This document shows positions 7,799 to 16,355 of a stretch of 64,000 nucleotides of DNA, in pieces. Within the stretch, counting starts at the first letter, position 1. Each line of letters begins with the position of its first letter. Both the position numbers and the translations under genes were made by a program. Below the pieces are notes generated by a model. It ran no database searches. It was not told the DNA's origin and saw only the letters and a list, made by a program, of their open reading frames with translations. Source of the DNA: Thermoactinomyces mirandus (lineage in GTDB: Bacteria > Bacillota > Bacilli > Thermoactinomycetales > Thermoactinomycetaceae); contig NZ_JACEOL010000025.1 of assembly GCF_013868055.1 (NCBI RefSeq), positions 62,001 to 126,000 of the forward strand, in the 5' to 3' direction.

Positions 7799-8746
7799 AT
7801 GGAGGTGACAACGATTTCGGTCGTTTTGTTATTTGTTGATGGAGTAGGTTTGGGGGAAGTGGCGGATTATAATCCATGGGTTACACAGCCAACCCCTCAC
7901 ATACGCCGGTTGCTGGGAGGAATGCCGCTCGTAAAAGATGCGGTTGGCCGGCATGATTCCCATCTGTGTCTGTTGAAGACAGATCCGTCATTGGGAGTTG
8001 AAGGCACCCCGCAGAGCGCCACAGGCCAGGCAGCGATCTTTACCGGGAAAAATGCACCGAAATTAATGGGAAGACATATAAGCGGTCTGCCGTTTCGAAA
8101 AATGTGCAAATGGATTCAGGCTGACAATATCTACCTGCAATTTGAGCGGATGGGCTGGAAGGCAACCTTTGCCAATGCCTACACCAGGGAATATTTTGAA
8201 CGGCCGGCAACAAAACGTGGCTGGGTATCCGTAACTACGGCAACAATTCAATCAAGCCGGGAACCGTTGCGTTTTTTTCCTGAATTGCTGGCGGGAAAAG
8301 CGGTTTATCATGATATTACCCGTCTGACACTGAAAAAGAAGGGGATGGATTTGACAGAGGTTACCTCCGAAGAGGCGGCATCCCATCTGTGGTCCATTGC
8401 CGAGGACTATGATCTGGTTGTTTATGAATTTTTCCTGAGTGATCTGGCGGGGCACAAGCAGGCTCCCTGGTTGGTTCAATATGTGACTCACCATTATGAC
8501 CGATTTTTGGGAGAACTTGTCCGTTTGAAAAAACCGTCGGATACAATTGTCCTGGTCAGTGATCACGGGAACAGCGAGGATTTGCGGGTAAAAACCCACA
8601 CCAAAAATCCTGTTCCCACACTGGTGGTTGGGGACGTGGATGCGATTCGGGAAGTGGAGACGGATCAATGGGATTTAACATGCATTGTCCCCCTGTTGCA
8701 CAAAATTGTAGCAAGATATAAAAAAATAAAGGCAAAGGATCGGTGA
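7799..8746 (+). CDS. Alkaline-phosphatase-superfamily metalloenzyme
   Basis: FVDGVGLG near the N-terminus, GTPQSATGQAAIFTG in the middle and VSDHGNSEDL near the C-terminus match the metal-binding and nucleophile segments of the alkaline phosphatase / cofactor-independent phosphoglycerate mutase / phosphopentomutase superfamily. The substrate cannot be told from sequence. The start is uncertain. GGAGGTG at 7801-7807 lies inside the frame that opens with ATG 7799, and the codon with ideal spacing behind it is an ATT (7814). Translation may therefore start at a non-canonical ATT or at the ATG. The next gene begins at its stop. Confidence 0.75.
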   Translation: MEVTTISVVLLFVDGVGLGEVADYNPWVTQPTPHIRRLLGGMPLVKDAVGRHDSHLCLLKTDPSLGVEGTPQSATGQAAIFTGKNAPKLMGRHISGLPFRKMCKWIQADNIYLQFERMGWKATFANAYTREYFERPATKRGWVSVTTATIQSSREPLRFFPELLAGKAVYHDITRLTLKKKGMDLTEVTSEEAASHLWSIAEDYDLVVYEFFLSDLAGHKQAPWLVQYVTHHYDRFLGELVRLKKPSDTIVLVSDHGNSEDLRVKTHTKNPVPTLVVGDVDAIREVETDQWDLTCIVPLLHKIVARYKKIKAKDR

Positions 8747-8748
8747 TT

Positions 8749-9138
8749 ATGAGTTCACGATATATACCGCAAGTCCGGGAAGCAGTCATTCCGGAAGATG
8801 GAGGTTGGGCACAGCTTGGCGAAGATGACACAGCTGCCCTGGTTTTGTCTGTTCCGGAATGGTCAGAAAAGCTGGATCAGTCAGAGGAAGGCCATGAGTA
8901 TGTATGGCTGTATGACCGAAGCAATGATGCCTATCTGTTTTGTTTCCGGCTGGATGAAGATCGGGAATATTCCATTGCGTTTGCAAAGGAACATGCCGGA
9001 TTGCTGCTGAAAGACAAACGGGGTTACCAGCCTTTCAATTTGCTGGTGACCGCCCGACTGTTGTCAGAGAAAGATCTGAACCCGTGCTTTCTGTTTCGAA
9101 ATGTTACGTTAAAGAGACATCCGCAGGCCGGCTGGTAA
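8749..9138 (+). CDS. Hypothetical protein (129 aa)
   Basis: ATG 8749 starts 2 nt after the previous stop (TGATTATG), so the two genes are very probably cotranscribed. AAAGGATCGG provides the ribosome binding site. The product is acidic and soluble with many aromatic residues, and has no recognised domain. Confidence 0.62.
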   Translation: MSSRYIPQVREAVIPEDGGWAQLGEDDTAALVLSVPEWSEKLDQSEEGHEYVWLYDRSNDAYLFCFRLDEDREYSIAFAKEHAGLLLKDKRGYQPFNLLVTARLLSEKDLNPCFLFRNVTLKRHPQAGW

Positions 9139-9171
9139 AGTTGTGGTTGTCAAGTGAAATAGAAAACATAT

Positions 9172-9236
9172 AAAAACTCCCCCTCTTTCCCGACTGGTAT
9201 GCCAGACAGAAAGGGGGGGAGTTATCCGTTTTTTAA
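9172..9236. terminator. Bidirectional terminator
   Basis: Long stem AACTCCCCCTCTTT / AAAGGGGGGGAGTT (about 9175-9222), with T runs on both sides (TTTTTT at 9229 on plus; TTTTTATATG on minus). It serves the operon ending at 9138 and the minus-strand gene at 9251-9418. Confidence 0.85.
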
Positions 9237-9250
9237 CTGCCATCCATGTT

Positions 9251-9418
9251 TTACAGAAATTGATGTGTATGGAAATCATCTTCTTCCCAATCATGTTCGT
9301 TTTTTAAACGGTCTAACAGTTTTTTATATTCATCTGCTCTGGCATAAGGAGGTTCTGTTTCCAAAACTTTGGTAAGAGCAAGGATAACGAGTCCACGCTC
9401 TCTGGGTGTCAAGTACAT
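9251..9418 (-). CDS. Small acidic hypothetical protein (55 aa)
   Basis: MYLTPRERGLVILALTKVLE begins at ATG 9416-9418 behind AGGGGGCCTATT. The C-terminus is acidic (HDWEEDDFHTH). The protein is short and helical; the family is not recognised. Its own terminator is shared with the convergent operon. Confidence 0.6.
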   Translation of the reverse strand: MYLTPRERGLVILALTKVLETEPPYARADEYKKLLDRLKNEHDWEEDDFHTHQFL

Positions 9419-9670
9419 AATAGGCCCCCTAGGGATGCAGGGTTAATATGACATCTAAATTATATCCTACCCATTTTAAATAAAGTTTACACCACAGTTT
9501 GTTCCTTTTTCATTGTTTATTTATTATCGAATAGTCCAATTTTACTGATAAAACATGTTTTTATTCTCAGAGTCAGGGTATAAGTATTGATGATTATATT
9601 CGGGCATTCGGTAAATGCCAAAAACAAATTGCCGGATGGACTTGTTAAAAACAGCATGGAGGAGAATGGA

Positions 9671-10519
9671 ATGAAAACAACACAACCCATTCCGCATAAT
9701 ATTTCTTATGAGGTAGACGAATTCAATAGCCGGATCAAGCTGATGCACTATAACAAGGATTATGTGGAAGCGCTCCTGGCTCATTTGGAAGAACTGGCCA
9801 AGGAAAAGGATATTGGAAAAGTGATGATTTATGCAAATCCGGAAGATGTTTCTTTTTTTGAGAAACTGGGTTTTCAAAGGGAAGGGGAAATCAGCGGTTT
9901 CTTCCAGGGGGAGCCAGCCTGCATCCTGTCCCGTTTTCTGGAGGATGAGCGCGCTGTTCAGAAAGACGAACAGAAAAAGGATCAAATTGTCGAGATGGCA
10001 GAACAGGCAGATCCGGTGGCTGAGCGTCCCGCCCTGGATTCCAGGTATCAATTGCGGCATGCTGACAAGGAAGATGCAGAACAACTGGCAGAATTATACA
10101 AGTTGGTATTCAAAACGTATCCCACACCAATCCATGATTCTGAGTTTATCCGCCAGTGCATGGATCAGGACGTCTATTTTACTGTCGTTACTGACCGGGG
10201 GCAAATAGTCAGTTCAGCTTCCGCGGACGTTTTTTCCCGTTACCAGAGCGCGGAAATTACCGATTGTGCCACCCATCCGGATTATCGTGGAAAAGGAATG
10301 TTAAGTGCCATTATTTATGATTTGGAACAACGGATGAGAGAGTTGGGAATACCCTATCTGTTCTCTCTGACCCGGGCTGTCTCTACCGGGATGAATATGG
10401 TTATTGCCAGGCGGGGATTTGAATATAAAGGGCGGTTGATTCAAAACAGTCACATTGCGGGGCAATTTGAAGATATGAACATTTGGGCGAAAAATTTGAT
10501 TGAAGATTCAAACAGATGA
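9671..10519 (+). CDS. ablB: Putative beta-lysine N6-acetyltransferase
   Basis: The C-terminal GNAT domain carries ITDCATHPDYRGKGMLSAIIYDL (acetyl-CoA loop RGKGM) and YLFSLTRAVSTGMNMV...GGFEDMNIW-type sequence typical of AblB. AblB acetylates beta-lysine to the osmolyte N-epsilon-acetyl-beta-lysine. The N-terminal third contains a second GNAT-like fragment (NPEDVSFFEKLGFQREG). The partner ablA (lysine 2,3-aminomutase) is not in the window. ATG 9671 lies 7 nt after GGAGGA; two upstream ATGs are less likely. Confidence 0.78.
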   Translation: MKTTQPIPHNISYEVDEFNSRIKLMHYNKDYVEALLAHLEELAKEKDIGKVMIYANPEDVSFFEKLGFQREGEISGFFQGEPACILSRFLEDERAVQKDEQKKDQIVEMAEQADPVAERPALDSRYQLRHADKEDAEQLAELYKLVFKTYPTPIHDSEFIRQCMDQDVYFTVVTDRGQIVSSASADVFSRYQSAEITDCATHPDYRGKGMLSAIIYDLEQRMRELGIPYLFSLTRAVSTGMNMVIARRGFEYKGRLIQNSHIAGQFEDMNIWAKNLIEDSNR

Positions 10520-10829
10520 GTTGCAAATTTAGAAAATATTTGTAGGAAGACGATTTTTGGGACTCTGTTCTGTCTCAAGCCCTGCAGGGAATTTATTAAG
10601 TCGTTTCCTTTGTGGCGGTTTAGGCATCACTTTGCTTCTGAAAATCGCAACTTTCCACTTTGTTGGCAAGCCTTCAGCCAAGCGTAAGAATCTGGTTTTG
10701 CCAAATTTTTTTAAAACGGTAAATAAAATTTGTTCAATTTTTTGTTCTATTTTCATTTTGAAGGTCTAAAAACCCGACTTCTGTATGAAATACAGCCAAT
10801 ATCAGGTTGGTATTGCAGGGAAATAACTA
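10520..10829. other. Intergenic region with possible transposon remnant
   Basis: No gene is supportable. A 15-nt word, AGGAAGACGATTTTT, at 10544-10558 recurs exactly at 40595-40609 in another intergenic stretch, and a Lys-rich minus-strand frame follows. This may be the end of a decayed mobile element. Confidence 0.3.
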
Positions 10830-10858
10830 TTGCAGATGGATAAAGATTGTGTTAATTT
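10830..10858 (+). promoter_or_regulatory. Putative sigma-A promoter of speD
   Basis: TTGCAG (10830-10835) and TAATTT (10853-10858) are 17 nt apart, directly upstream of the structured leader. Confidence 0.45.
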
Positions 10859-10875
10859 AATCATTGTGACATTGA

Positions 10876-11004
10876 GCTAGTAGGATCCAGGATTCACTTA
10901 AAGGGTTGGGACCTCACTGGACTAACCTTCCCCCGTGGTGAACAAGCAGATCCTAGCGGAATTTGGCTCACACCAACTTTTTGCTAGGAAGGGGGCCGAA
11001 AGAA
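10876..11004 (+). ncRNA. Candidate cis-regulatory leader RNA of speD
   Basis: TAGGATC (10881-10887) pairs perfectly with GATCCTA (10949-10955). Inside this stem TTCAC (10893-10897) pairs with GTGAA (10938-10942), and AAGGGTT with AACCTT (10901-10907 / 10924-10929, one bulge). Alternatively CCTAGC (10952-10957) pairs with GCTAGG (10983-10988), which abuts the speD ribosome binding site AAGGGGG. The two pairings share 10952-10955 and exclude each other. This is the architecture of a translational switch. I do not recognise a known riboswitch class. Confidence 0.5.
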
Positions 11005-11412
11005 ATGAGTTTTTCTACTTTCGGAAGGCATGTAGCCATGGATGCATGGGGTGTAGATTTTGACTTATTGAATGATGCTCGGCGTTTGGAAGTTCATTTG
11101 AAAGAAGCAGCAAAAGCGTGTGGAGCAACAGTCTTGTCAGCCCAATCACACAAGTTTGATCCTCAGGGAGCCACTGTGTTGGTGATGCTTTCGGAGAGTC
11201 ATATCTCGATTCATACGTATCCGGAAAAAGGGTTTGCCGCTTTGGACTGTTATACCTGCGGTCATACCATCAATCCCATGATTGCCATTGAGTACATGCT
11301 CAATGTACTACAACCGACCCAAACCTTTCATAAAGTACTTCGGAGAGGTGTTGGGCCCATTGAGGTTGTCCAACCAGAAGCAATTCAAAAGGTAAGAGAA
11401 GTGTCCGTTTAA
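11005..11412 (+). CDS. speD: S-adenosylmethionine decarboxylase proenzyme
   Basis: This is a 135-residue prokaryotic type 1b proenzyme. LSESHISIHTYPE contains the self-cleavage site; cleavage between Glu64 and Ser65 creates the pyruvoyl group. The catalytic Cys lies in DCYTCG. Decarboxylated SAM donates aminopropyl groups for spermidine synthesis. ATG 11005 follows AGGAAGGGGGCCGAAAGAA, so the upstream frame was not used. It appears monocistronic behind the leader at 10876-11004. Confidence 0.95.
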   Translation: MSFSTFGRHVAMDAWGVDFDLLNDARRLEVHLKEAAKACGATVLSAQSHKFDPQGATVLVMLSESHISIHTYPEKGFAALDCYTCGHTINPMIAIEYMLNVLQPTQTFHKVLRRGVGPIEVVQPEAIQKVREVSV

Positions 11413-11465
11413 ATATATAAATGGTGAGGAATCCAGAACAGAGTTCGGATTCCTTTTTATGTACG

Positions 11466-11508
11466 GAAAAGACCCGGGGTTTTGTAAAAACCCCGGGTCT
11501 TTTTTTAA
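11466..11508. terminator. Bidirectional terminator between speD and ptsI
   Basis: AAAAGACCCGGGGTTTT / AAAACCCCGGGTCTTTTTTT forms a perfect GC-rich stem with U tracts for both strands. Confidence 0.93.
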
Positions 11509-13217
11509 CCGCGCTGCTGAATCACTTTGCGTACTTCTTCCCCGTCCGATTTTCCAAGCAGTTCGTTTGCCAGCGATTTTGCTTTTTGTGAATCGACCTG
11601 GCGTACATTCTGTTTCACTTCCGGAATGGTTCCTGCACTCATCGATAATTCATGAAGACCAAGACCGATCAGAGCTTTGGTCATTGCGGGATCTCCGGCC
11701 AGCTCTCCGCACATTCCCGCAAGGATTCCGGCTTTTTCTGCCGCATCACAGGTCATTTTGATTAACCGCAATACTGCCGGGTGGGCCGCATCATACAGAT
11801 CAGCCACCAGTTCGTTGCCACGGTCTGCGGCAAGGGTATATTGGGTAAGATCATTGGTGCCGATGCTCATGAAATCCACTTCCTGTGCCAGCAAATCGGC
11901 AGTAATGGCAGCAGCCGGGATTTCCACCATCATTCCGACGGGGATTTCTTCAGCAAACGGAGTACCCTCTTTTTGCAATTCAGTTTTGCATTTTTCCAGC
12001 AACTGTTTGGCCTGTCTGATTTCAGTAAAGTTTTCAATCATCGGGAACATGATCCACAGGTTTCCGTGAACGCTTGCACGGAGCAGGGCACGCAACTGGG
12101 TTTTAAACAGATCCGGGTTTGCCAGGCAAAAGCGGATGGCGCGATGACCCAGGAATGGATTGTCTTCTTTCGGCAGTTCTGCATACGGCAATTCCTTGTC
12201 TCCGCCAATGTCAAGCGTACGAATGACTACCGGGCGGCCCTGAAAGGCTTTTAATGCTTTGGCGTAAGCATCAGCCTGCTCCTGTTCTGTCGGCCAATGG
12301 TCATTTTCAAGGTAGAGAAATTCAGTCCGGAATAAGCCGACTCCTTCAGCATGGTTTTTCAATGCGAGATCGATGTCGCCCAGACTTCCGATATTGGCGA
12401 AAACCTGAATCCGTTTGCCATCAGCCGTTTTGGCGTCCGCTTTCGCTTCTTTCAATGCCTGTTCACGGGCTTTGTTCTGGATGGCAATTTGTTGGCGGAT
12501 CTTTTCTTCCGTTTCCTTGTCGGGATTGATCCGGATGGTTCCCTTGTCTCCGTCCAGAACAATGACGTCTCCATCCTTGATCTGGTCAATATTTTTCCCC
12601 AATCCCAATACTGCAGGAATTCCAAGGGTGCGGGCCATGATGGCTGCATGTGCTGTCTTGCTTCCCCGTGCCGTAACCATGCCGGAGATTCCTTCGGGAA
12701 ACTGGGCGGTATCCGATGGCGTCAACTCTTCTGCCACAACAACATGTCCACGTTTTAAAAGAGACGGGTCAAAAGGCTGCTTGCCTGTCAGAATCACTAG
12801 CAGTCGAAAACCCACGTCCCGAATATCATCGGCACGTGCCTGCATGTATTCATCATCGAGGGAAGCCATCAATTGGCTCATTTCTTCAGTAACTTCCTGG
12901 CAAATGGCCTCTGCGTTTTGCTTTTTGCTATTGATACGGTTTTTCATTTCCCCGGTATAACTGGGATCATCAAGGAATGCGAGGTGGGCGTCAAACACGA
13001 GAGCCTCTTCTTCACTCATCCGTTCAGCAGCAATATTGCGTAAATGCTCGATTTGTTCTTTTGCTTTTTCAATGGCTTTGTCAAGCTTTTCTGTTTCAGC
13101 GCCGGGATCCTGGATAGAGCGTGTTTCAAAGACAGGTTTTTCTTTGCGCCACCAGATTGCATGACCGATGTTGATTCCTGGCGCAGCTGCGACTCCTTTG
13201 ATTAATTGGCCCAACAT
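11505..13217 (-). CDS. ptsI: PEP-protein phosphotransferase (PTS Enzyme I)
   Basis: Enzyme I takes phosphate from PEP and passes it to HPr. The active histidine is His190 in TARGSKTAHAAI. The C-terminal PEP-binding barrel shows FRTEFLYLEN, VIRTLDIGGDKELPY, MFPMI and SIGTNDLTQY, and the catalytic Cys lies in GMCGELAGD. The length of 570 residues is standard. ATG 13217 is preceded by TTAAGGAGGGGTC, and the gene lies 9 nt behind ptsH. Confidence 0.97.
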   Translation of the reverse strand: MLGQLIKGVAAAPGINIGHAIWWRKEKPVFETRSIQDPGAETEKLDKAIEKAKEQIEHLRNIAAERMSEEEALVFDAHLAFLDDPSYTGEMKNRINSKKQNAEAICQEVTEEMSQLMASLDDEYMQARADDIRDVGFRLLVILTGKQPFDPSLLKRGHVVVAEELTPSDTAQFPEGISGMVTARGSKTAHAAIMARTLGIPAVLGLGKNIDQIKDGDVIVLDGDKGTIRINPDKETEEKIRQQIAIQNKAREQALKEAKADAKTADGKRIQVFANIGSLGDIDLALKNHAEGVGLFRTEFLYLENDHWPTEQEQADAYAKALKAFQGRPVVIRTLDIGGDKELPYAELPKEDNPFLGHRAIRFCLANPDLFKTQLRALLRASVHGNLWIMFPMIENFTEIRQAKQLLEKCKTELQKEGTPFAEEIPVGMMVEIPAAAITADLLAQEVDFMSIGTNDLTQYTLAADRGNELVADLYDAAHPAVLRLIKMTCDAAEKAGILAGMCGELAGDPAMTKALIGLGLHELSMSAGTIPEVKQNVRQVDSQKAKSLANELLGKSDGEEVRKVIQQRG

Positions 13218-13226
13218 GACCCCTCC

Positions 13227-13487
13227 TTAAGCCTTGAGTTGCTCAATGAAAGTAGTGAGATGGCTTACTGCTTCTTCTGCATCTTCTCCCTCAGCGCGGA
13301 CAATAATTTCGTCATTTTGCTTTGCGGCCAGCGACATGACTCCCAATAAGCTTTTGGCGTCCACTTCCTTCTCGTTTTTTACCAATTTAACAGTACTTTT
13401 AAATTTCCCTGCTTCCTTTACCAAAAGTGCCGCCGGACGAGCATGCAAACCGCTTGGATTGGAAATGGTTACTTTCTTTTTTGCCAT
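13227..13487 (-). CDS. ptsH: Phosphocarrier protein HPr
   Basis: This 86-residue HPr has the phospho-accepting His15 (SGLHARP) and the regulatory Ser46 (AKSLLGVMSL). The latter is the HPr kinase target of low-GC Gram-positive bacteria, so catabolite control through HPr(Ser-P)/CcpA is expected. It is the first gene of the ptsHI operon. Confidence 0.97.
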   Translation of the reverse strand: MAKKKVTISNPSGLHARPAALLVKEAGKFKSTVKLVKNEKEVDAKSLLGVMSLAAKQNDEIIVRAEGEDAEEAVSHLTTFIEQLKA

Positions 13488-13824
13488 GGTACATTTTCCT
13501 TTCTGTTTATGAATTAAGATCTGATAAGCAAGTGCACAAGGTGGAGAGAAAAGGAATTTCCGTTATATCCGGGAAGAGATAGCATCTGAATCGTTTGCGC
13601 CTGTTTTTCTCTAATTCTTTTTCCCATGTCACCGGCAAATTCAGAAACAAAAGGCCGTCTGTTTTCGTTTTCCGCTCAGGCATGGATCTTTATCCTTTAT
13701 CTTAACCCATTTCTTTCCGCCTTGATTCTTAAAAAGAAAAAATGAATACCACACAAAATCTAGAAGCAAGAAACATGCCAAATCATTCAGGAAAGGAAAA
13801 AGAATGATGACGCCGGGAAGTAGA
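13488..13824. other. Upstream region of ptsHI
   Basis: About 340 nt between the regulator terminator and ptsH hold no gene I can support. The ptsHI promoter must lie here, but no clear consensus was picked out. Confidence 0.35.
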
Positions 13825-13865
13825 AAAAAGAAAAAATACTGTGTGCAAATAAAATTGCACACAAT
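13825..13865 (-). terminator. Terminator of the PRD regulator gene
   Basis: A perfect 9-bp stem, TGTGTGCAA / TTGCACACA (13840-13848 and 13855-13863), is followed on the minus strand by GTATTTTTTCTTTTTT. It sits 45 nt past the stop of the upstream gene. Confidence 0.8.
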
Positions 13866-13907
13866 GCACAAAATCATGGCTGATAGAAAATCGGATTTTA
13901 CTGGTAT

Positions 13908-16139
13908 TCAGGTGGATGACAGCCGGGTCATTTCCCGGGCGGTCATGGAAGGATAATTTACGGAAAAAACATTTTCCAGTTGAAACAGGAGATCTTGCCA
14001 CAAGTAGATGGGCTGGTCTGAAGAAGGATGTTCTCCGCTTCGCTTCTGCCCGGCTGGAATGTGGGACAGCTGTTTTTTCAGCAATTGATCGGTGTAGATC
14101 GCCAGGTGCATCCAGATTCCCAGTTCGTGTTCCGTTGTCCAGTGGAAGGCTTCAGAAAGCGGTGCCCGGTGGTTCCGGATCAGTTCAATATATTTTTTGG
14201 GATTGAAATGGATGACTGTCTCCCTTAACCCCTGTTCCATCAATGGGAAAATCTCATCACGCTCAGGAATGCTTTCTTGGGCTGGAGGGTGGGAATCGGT
14301 CAACAACTGTTTCAGTTTTTCAAGACCATTTGGTTGATACAGTTCCCACGCCGGAATGTAGGGGACATTTTTTATTTTTGGCGGAACCGTTCCTACAACA
14401 GCAACAAGATGGTAAGATTCGGCCAGCCGGTCCAGTTCTGCCGACTCGCGGCTGACCGGATCGATTTGCACGGAACGGATGAGCAAATCCTGATCCAGGT
14501 TGGGCAGATGTTGTTTTAGCCACAGTTCCAGTGAGACAGCCGCCCCTTCTCCGGTCAGACAAATGGTCACGATGACCCGGGGTTTTTCTGCCTGCCGGGG
14601 CTGTTGCAGGGAAAAGAAGAGGGAAATCAGGTCCAGTTCCTCCTGCGGCAGCTGGGCGTGCAATTTTTTATCAAGAGCTGTTGCGATCTTTTGGGCCAGC
14701 TTCCGGTAAACCGGTTCTGCTTCCAGGTGGTTCAATGCTTTTTTGGGTCGGGGGTTTGACTGACTTAAAAAGGCGTGGATATGCAGGGCCAATGCCTTTA
14801 TCTGTGTATCTGTAACGGATCGGGCACAGGGGTGTTCCCATTCCCGAACGTTTTGCCTGATGATTTGCAGGATCGTTTGAAACAGATTGGTATCCTTGAA
14901 CTTCAACGTCTCGTTTTTTTTGGCTGAGCTCATCAGCCGGCAGATATATTTATTTACTGTTTCTTGCAGCCGCCGGTTGAGTTCAGAAGCGGAAACGTCC
15001 TGTTTTTCCAGTTGTTCTTTGGTAGCCAGCAATTGGCTGTATATACTTTCGGCATGATGGTTTTCATGTTCTATCTGCGGAGCTGAGTTTTCTTCCATTT
15101 GCGATTCGACGGTGGCGGAGACCCAGCCCTGGTTGCGCAAATGGGCCGGCAAATCCTGCAGCTGAATGTGAATCTGACGGTCATTCCGGTTCATATGGCG
15201 CAGGAAAGCCCGGGCACAGGCAATTTGGATATCGCTTTTCAACTGGCCGATATTGCCGGGGCAGGGGTAAGTCAGAAGCCGGGTCCGGCATTCTGCTGAT
15301 ACCGTGATTGGGATTTTTGTCTGTTTTGCCTCTTCGGTAAAAAAGGTTTCCACCAGCCGTTCGCGTACCGCAAGCGGGCGTTTTCTCAGGGGAGGAATTT
15401 CGATCTGCACGGAGAAACGGCGTGAAAGGGCAGGCAGCAACACCTTTTTCGGAGCTTCGGTCGTTGCACCGATCAGGCGGATCTGCACCGGATGCTCCAC
15501 GGAGGTTTCTCCCAGCCGCCGATAGGTTCCCTGATCAATCAGGTAAAAGAGCATTTCTTGCCCTGAGGGCGGAAGGCGATGGATTTCGTCCAGAAACAGA
15601 ATGCCTCCATTTGCGCGCTCCACCAGTCCGGCCCGGTTCTCCAATGCGCCGGTATAAGCCCCTTTTTTGACACCAAAAAGCTGGGCCAAAAGCAGTTCCG
15701 GATTCTGGGCATATTCTGCACAGTTAAAAGCGACAAAGGGGGTATCCTGCGGGAAATAGTTTTCTTTAATGGCCACTTCTACCAGTTTTTTGGCCAAATA
15801 TGTTTTCCCCACTCCGGTTTCGCCTGTAAACAGAATCGGCAGTCCCGTTGGCGGATATAACAGTGCGGCCAACGCATCTTCCAGCAAGTCCTGGCTTTCC
15901 GCAGTCGCCGGTTTCGGCAAGCAGGAACCGCCTTTTGAACCGGTTTTTGGCAAATATCGCACCGGACGTCCTGTCCGTTTGTCAGCTCGACCGAGCCTTA
16001 CCAGATCGTTTAAATAGCGGCTGGCCGTGGAACGGTCGAGGCCAAGTTCTGATCCGATCTGCCGGGCTGTGACTCCTTTCGGGTTCTGTTCAATTAAACT
16101 GTGAAATACCTGCTCGATCCAATCTAGCTTTTTCATCAT
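13908..16139 (-). CDS. LevR/ManR-type sigma-54-dependent PRD transcriptional activator
   Basis: The domains in order are an N-terminal winged HTH (~1-60) and an AAA+ module with Walker A GETGVGKT (106-113), the sigma-54 loop GAYTGA (160-165) and Walker B GGILFLDEIH (178-187). A PRD with LALHIHAF (~450-540), an EIIB-Gat-like segment beginning VIVTICLTGEG (~545-620) and a C-terminal PRD-like domain follow. With 743 residues it lacks the EIIA-Man domain of full-length LevR (~940). Such activators switch on a PTS operon from a -12/-24 promoter, and their activity is set by HPr and EII phosphorylation. No PTS permease genes are in the window, although ptsHI lie next door. Confidence 0.85.
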   Translation of the reverse strand: MMKKLDWIEQVFHSLIEQNPKGVTARQIGSELGLDRSTASRYLNDLVRLGRADKRTGRPVRYLPKTGSKGGSCLPKPATAESQDLLEDALAALLYPPTGLPILFTGETGVGKTYLAKKLVEVAIKENYFPQDTPFVAFNCAEYAQNPELLLAQLFGVKKGAYTGALENRAGLVERANGGILFLDEIHRLPPSGQEMLFYLIDQGTYRRLGETSVEHPVQIRLIGATTEAPKKVLLPALSRRFSVQIEIPPLRKRPLAVRERLVETFFTEEAKQTKIPITVSAECRTRLLTYPCPGNIGQLKSDIQIACARAFLRHMNRNDRQIHIQLQDLPAHLRNQGWVSATVESQMEENSAPQIEHENHHAESIYSQLLATKEQLEKQDVSASELNRRLQETVNKYICRLMSSAKKNETLKFKDTNLFQTILQIIRQNVREWEHPCARSVTDTQIKALALHIHAFLSQSNPRPKKALNHLEAEPVYRKLAQKIATALDKKLHAQLPQEELDLISLFFSLQQPRQAEKPRVIVTICLTGEGAAVSLELWLKQHLPNLDQDLLIRSVQIDPVSRESAELDRLAESYHLVAVVGTVPPKIKNVPYIPAWELYQPNGLEKLKQLLTDSHPPAQESIPERDEIFPLMEQGLRETVIHFNPKKYIELIRNHRAPLSEAFHWTTEHELGIWMHLAIYTDQLLKKQLSHIPAGQKRSGEHPSSDQPIYLWQDLLFQLENVFSVNYPSMTAREMTRLSST

Positions 16140-16165
16140 ACCGCCTCTTTTTATGTTCTCCTTGT

Positions 16166-16195
16166 ATCATACACACTTTGCACACTGTTTGTCAA
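16166..16195 (-). promoter_or_regulatory. Sigma-A promoter of the PRD regulator
   Basis: On the minus strand TTGACA (16195-16190) and TATGAT (16171-16166) are 18 nt apart. The spacer holds GTGTGCAAAGTGTG, two direct GTGTG units that could be an operator. Confidence 0.6.
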
Positions 16196-16355
16196 CTTTT
16201 TCAGGAAATAATTTTATTATATTAATATAGATACTATCGCTAGTATAAAAGAATTTTGATACAATAATCCATGGAATTACGCCTTTATCGTGGGAAATAA
16301 CCTCTGCCGATCCAATGGAATTGGAAAAATTTTTATTCAGATAGGGGGAAAAATT

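Noticed and set aside
13840-13863. TGTGTGCAA inverted repeat as operator or enhancer of the PRD regulator
   Set aside because: On the minus strand it is directly followed by a T-rich tract and lies just past the regulator stop, so it is a terminator.
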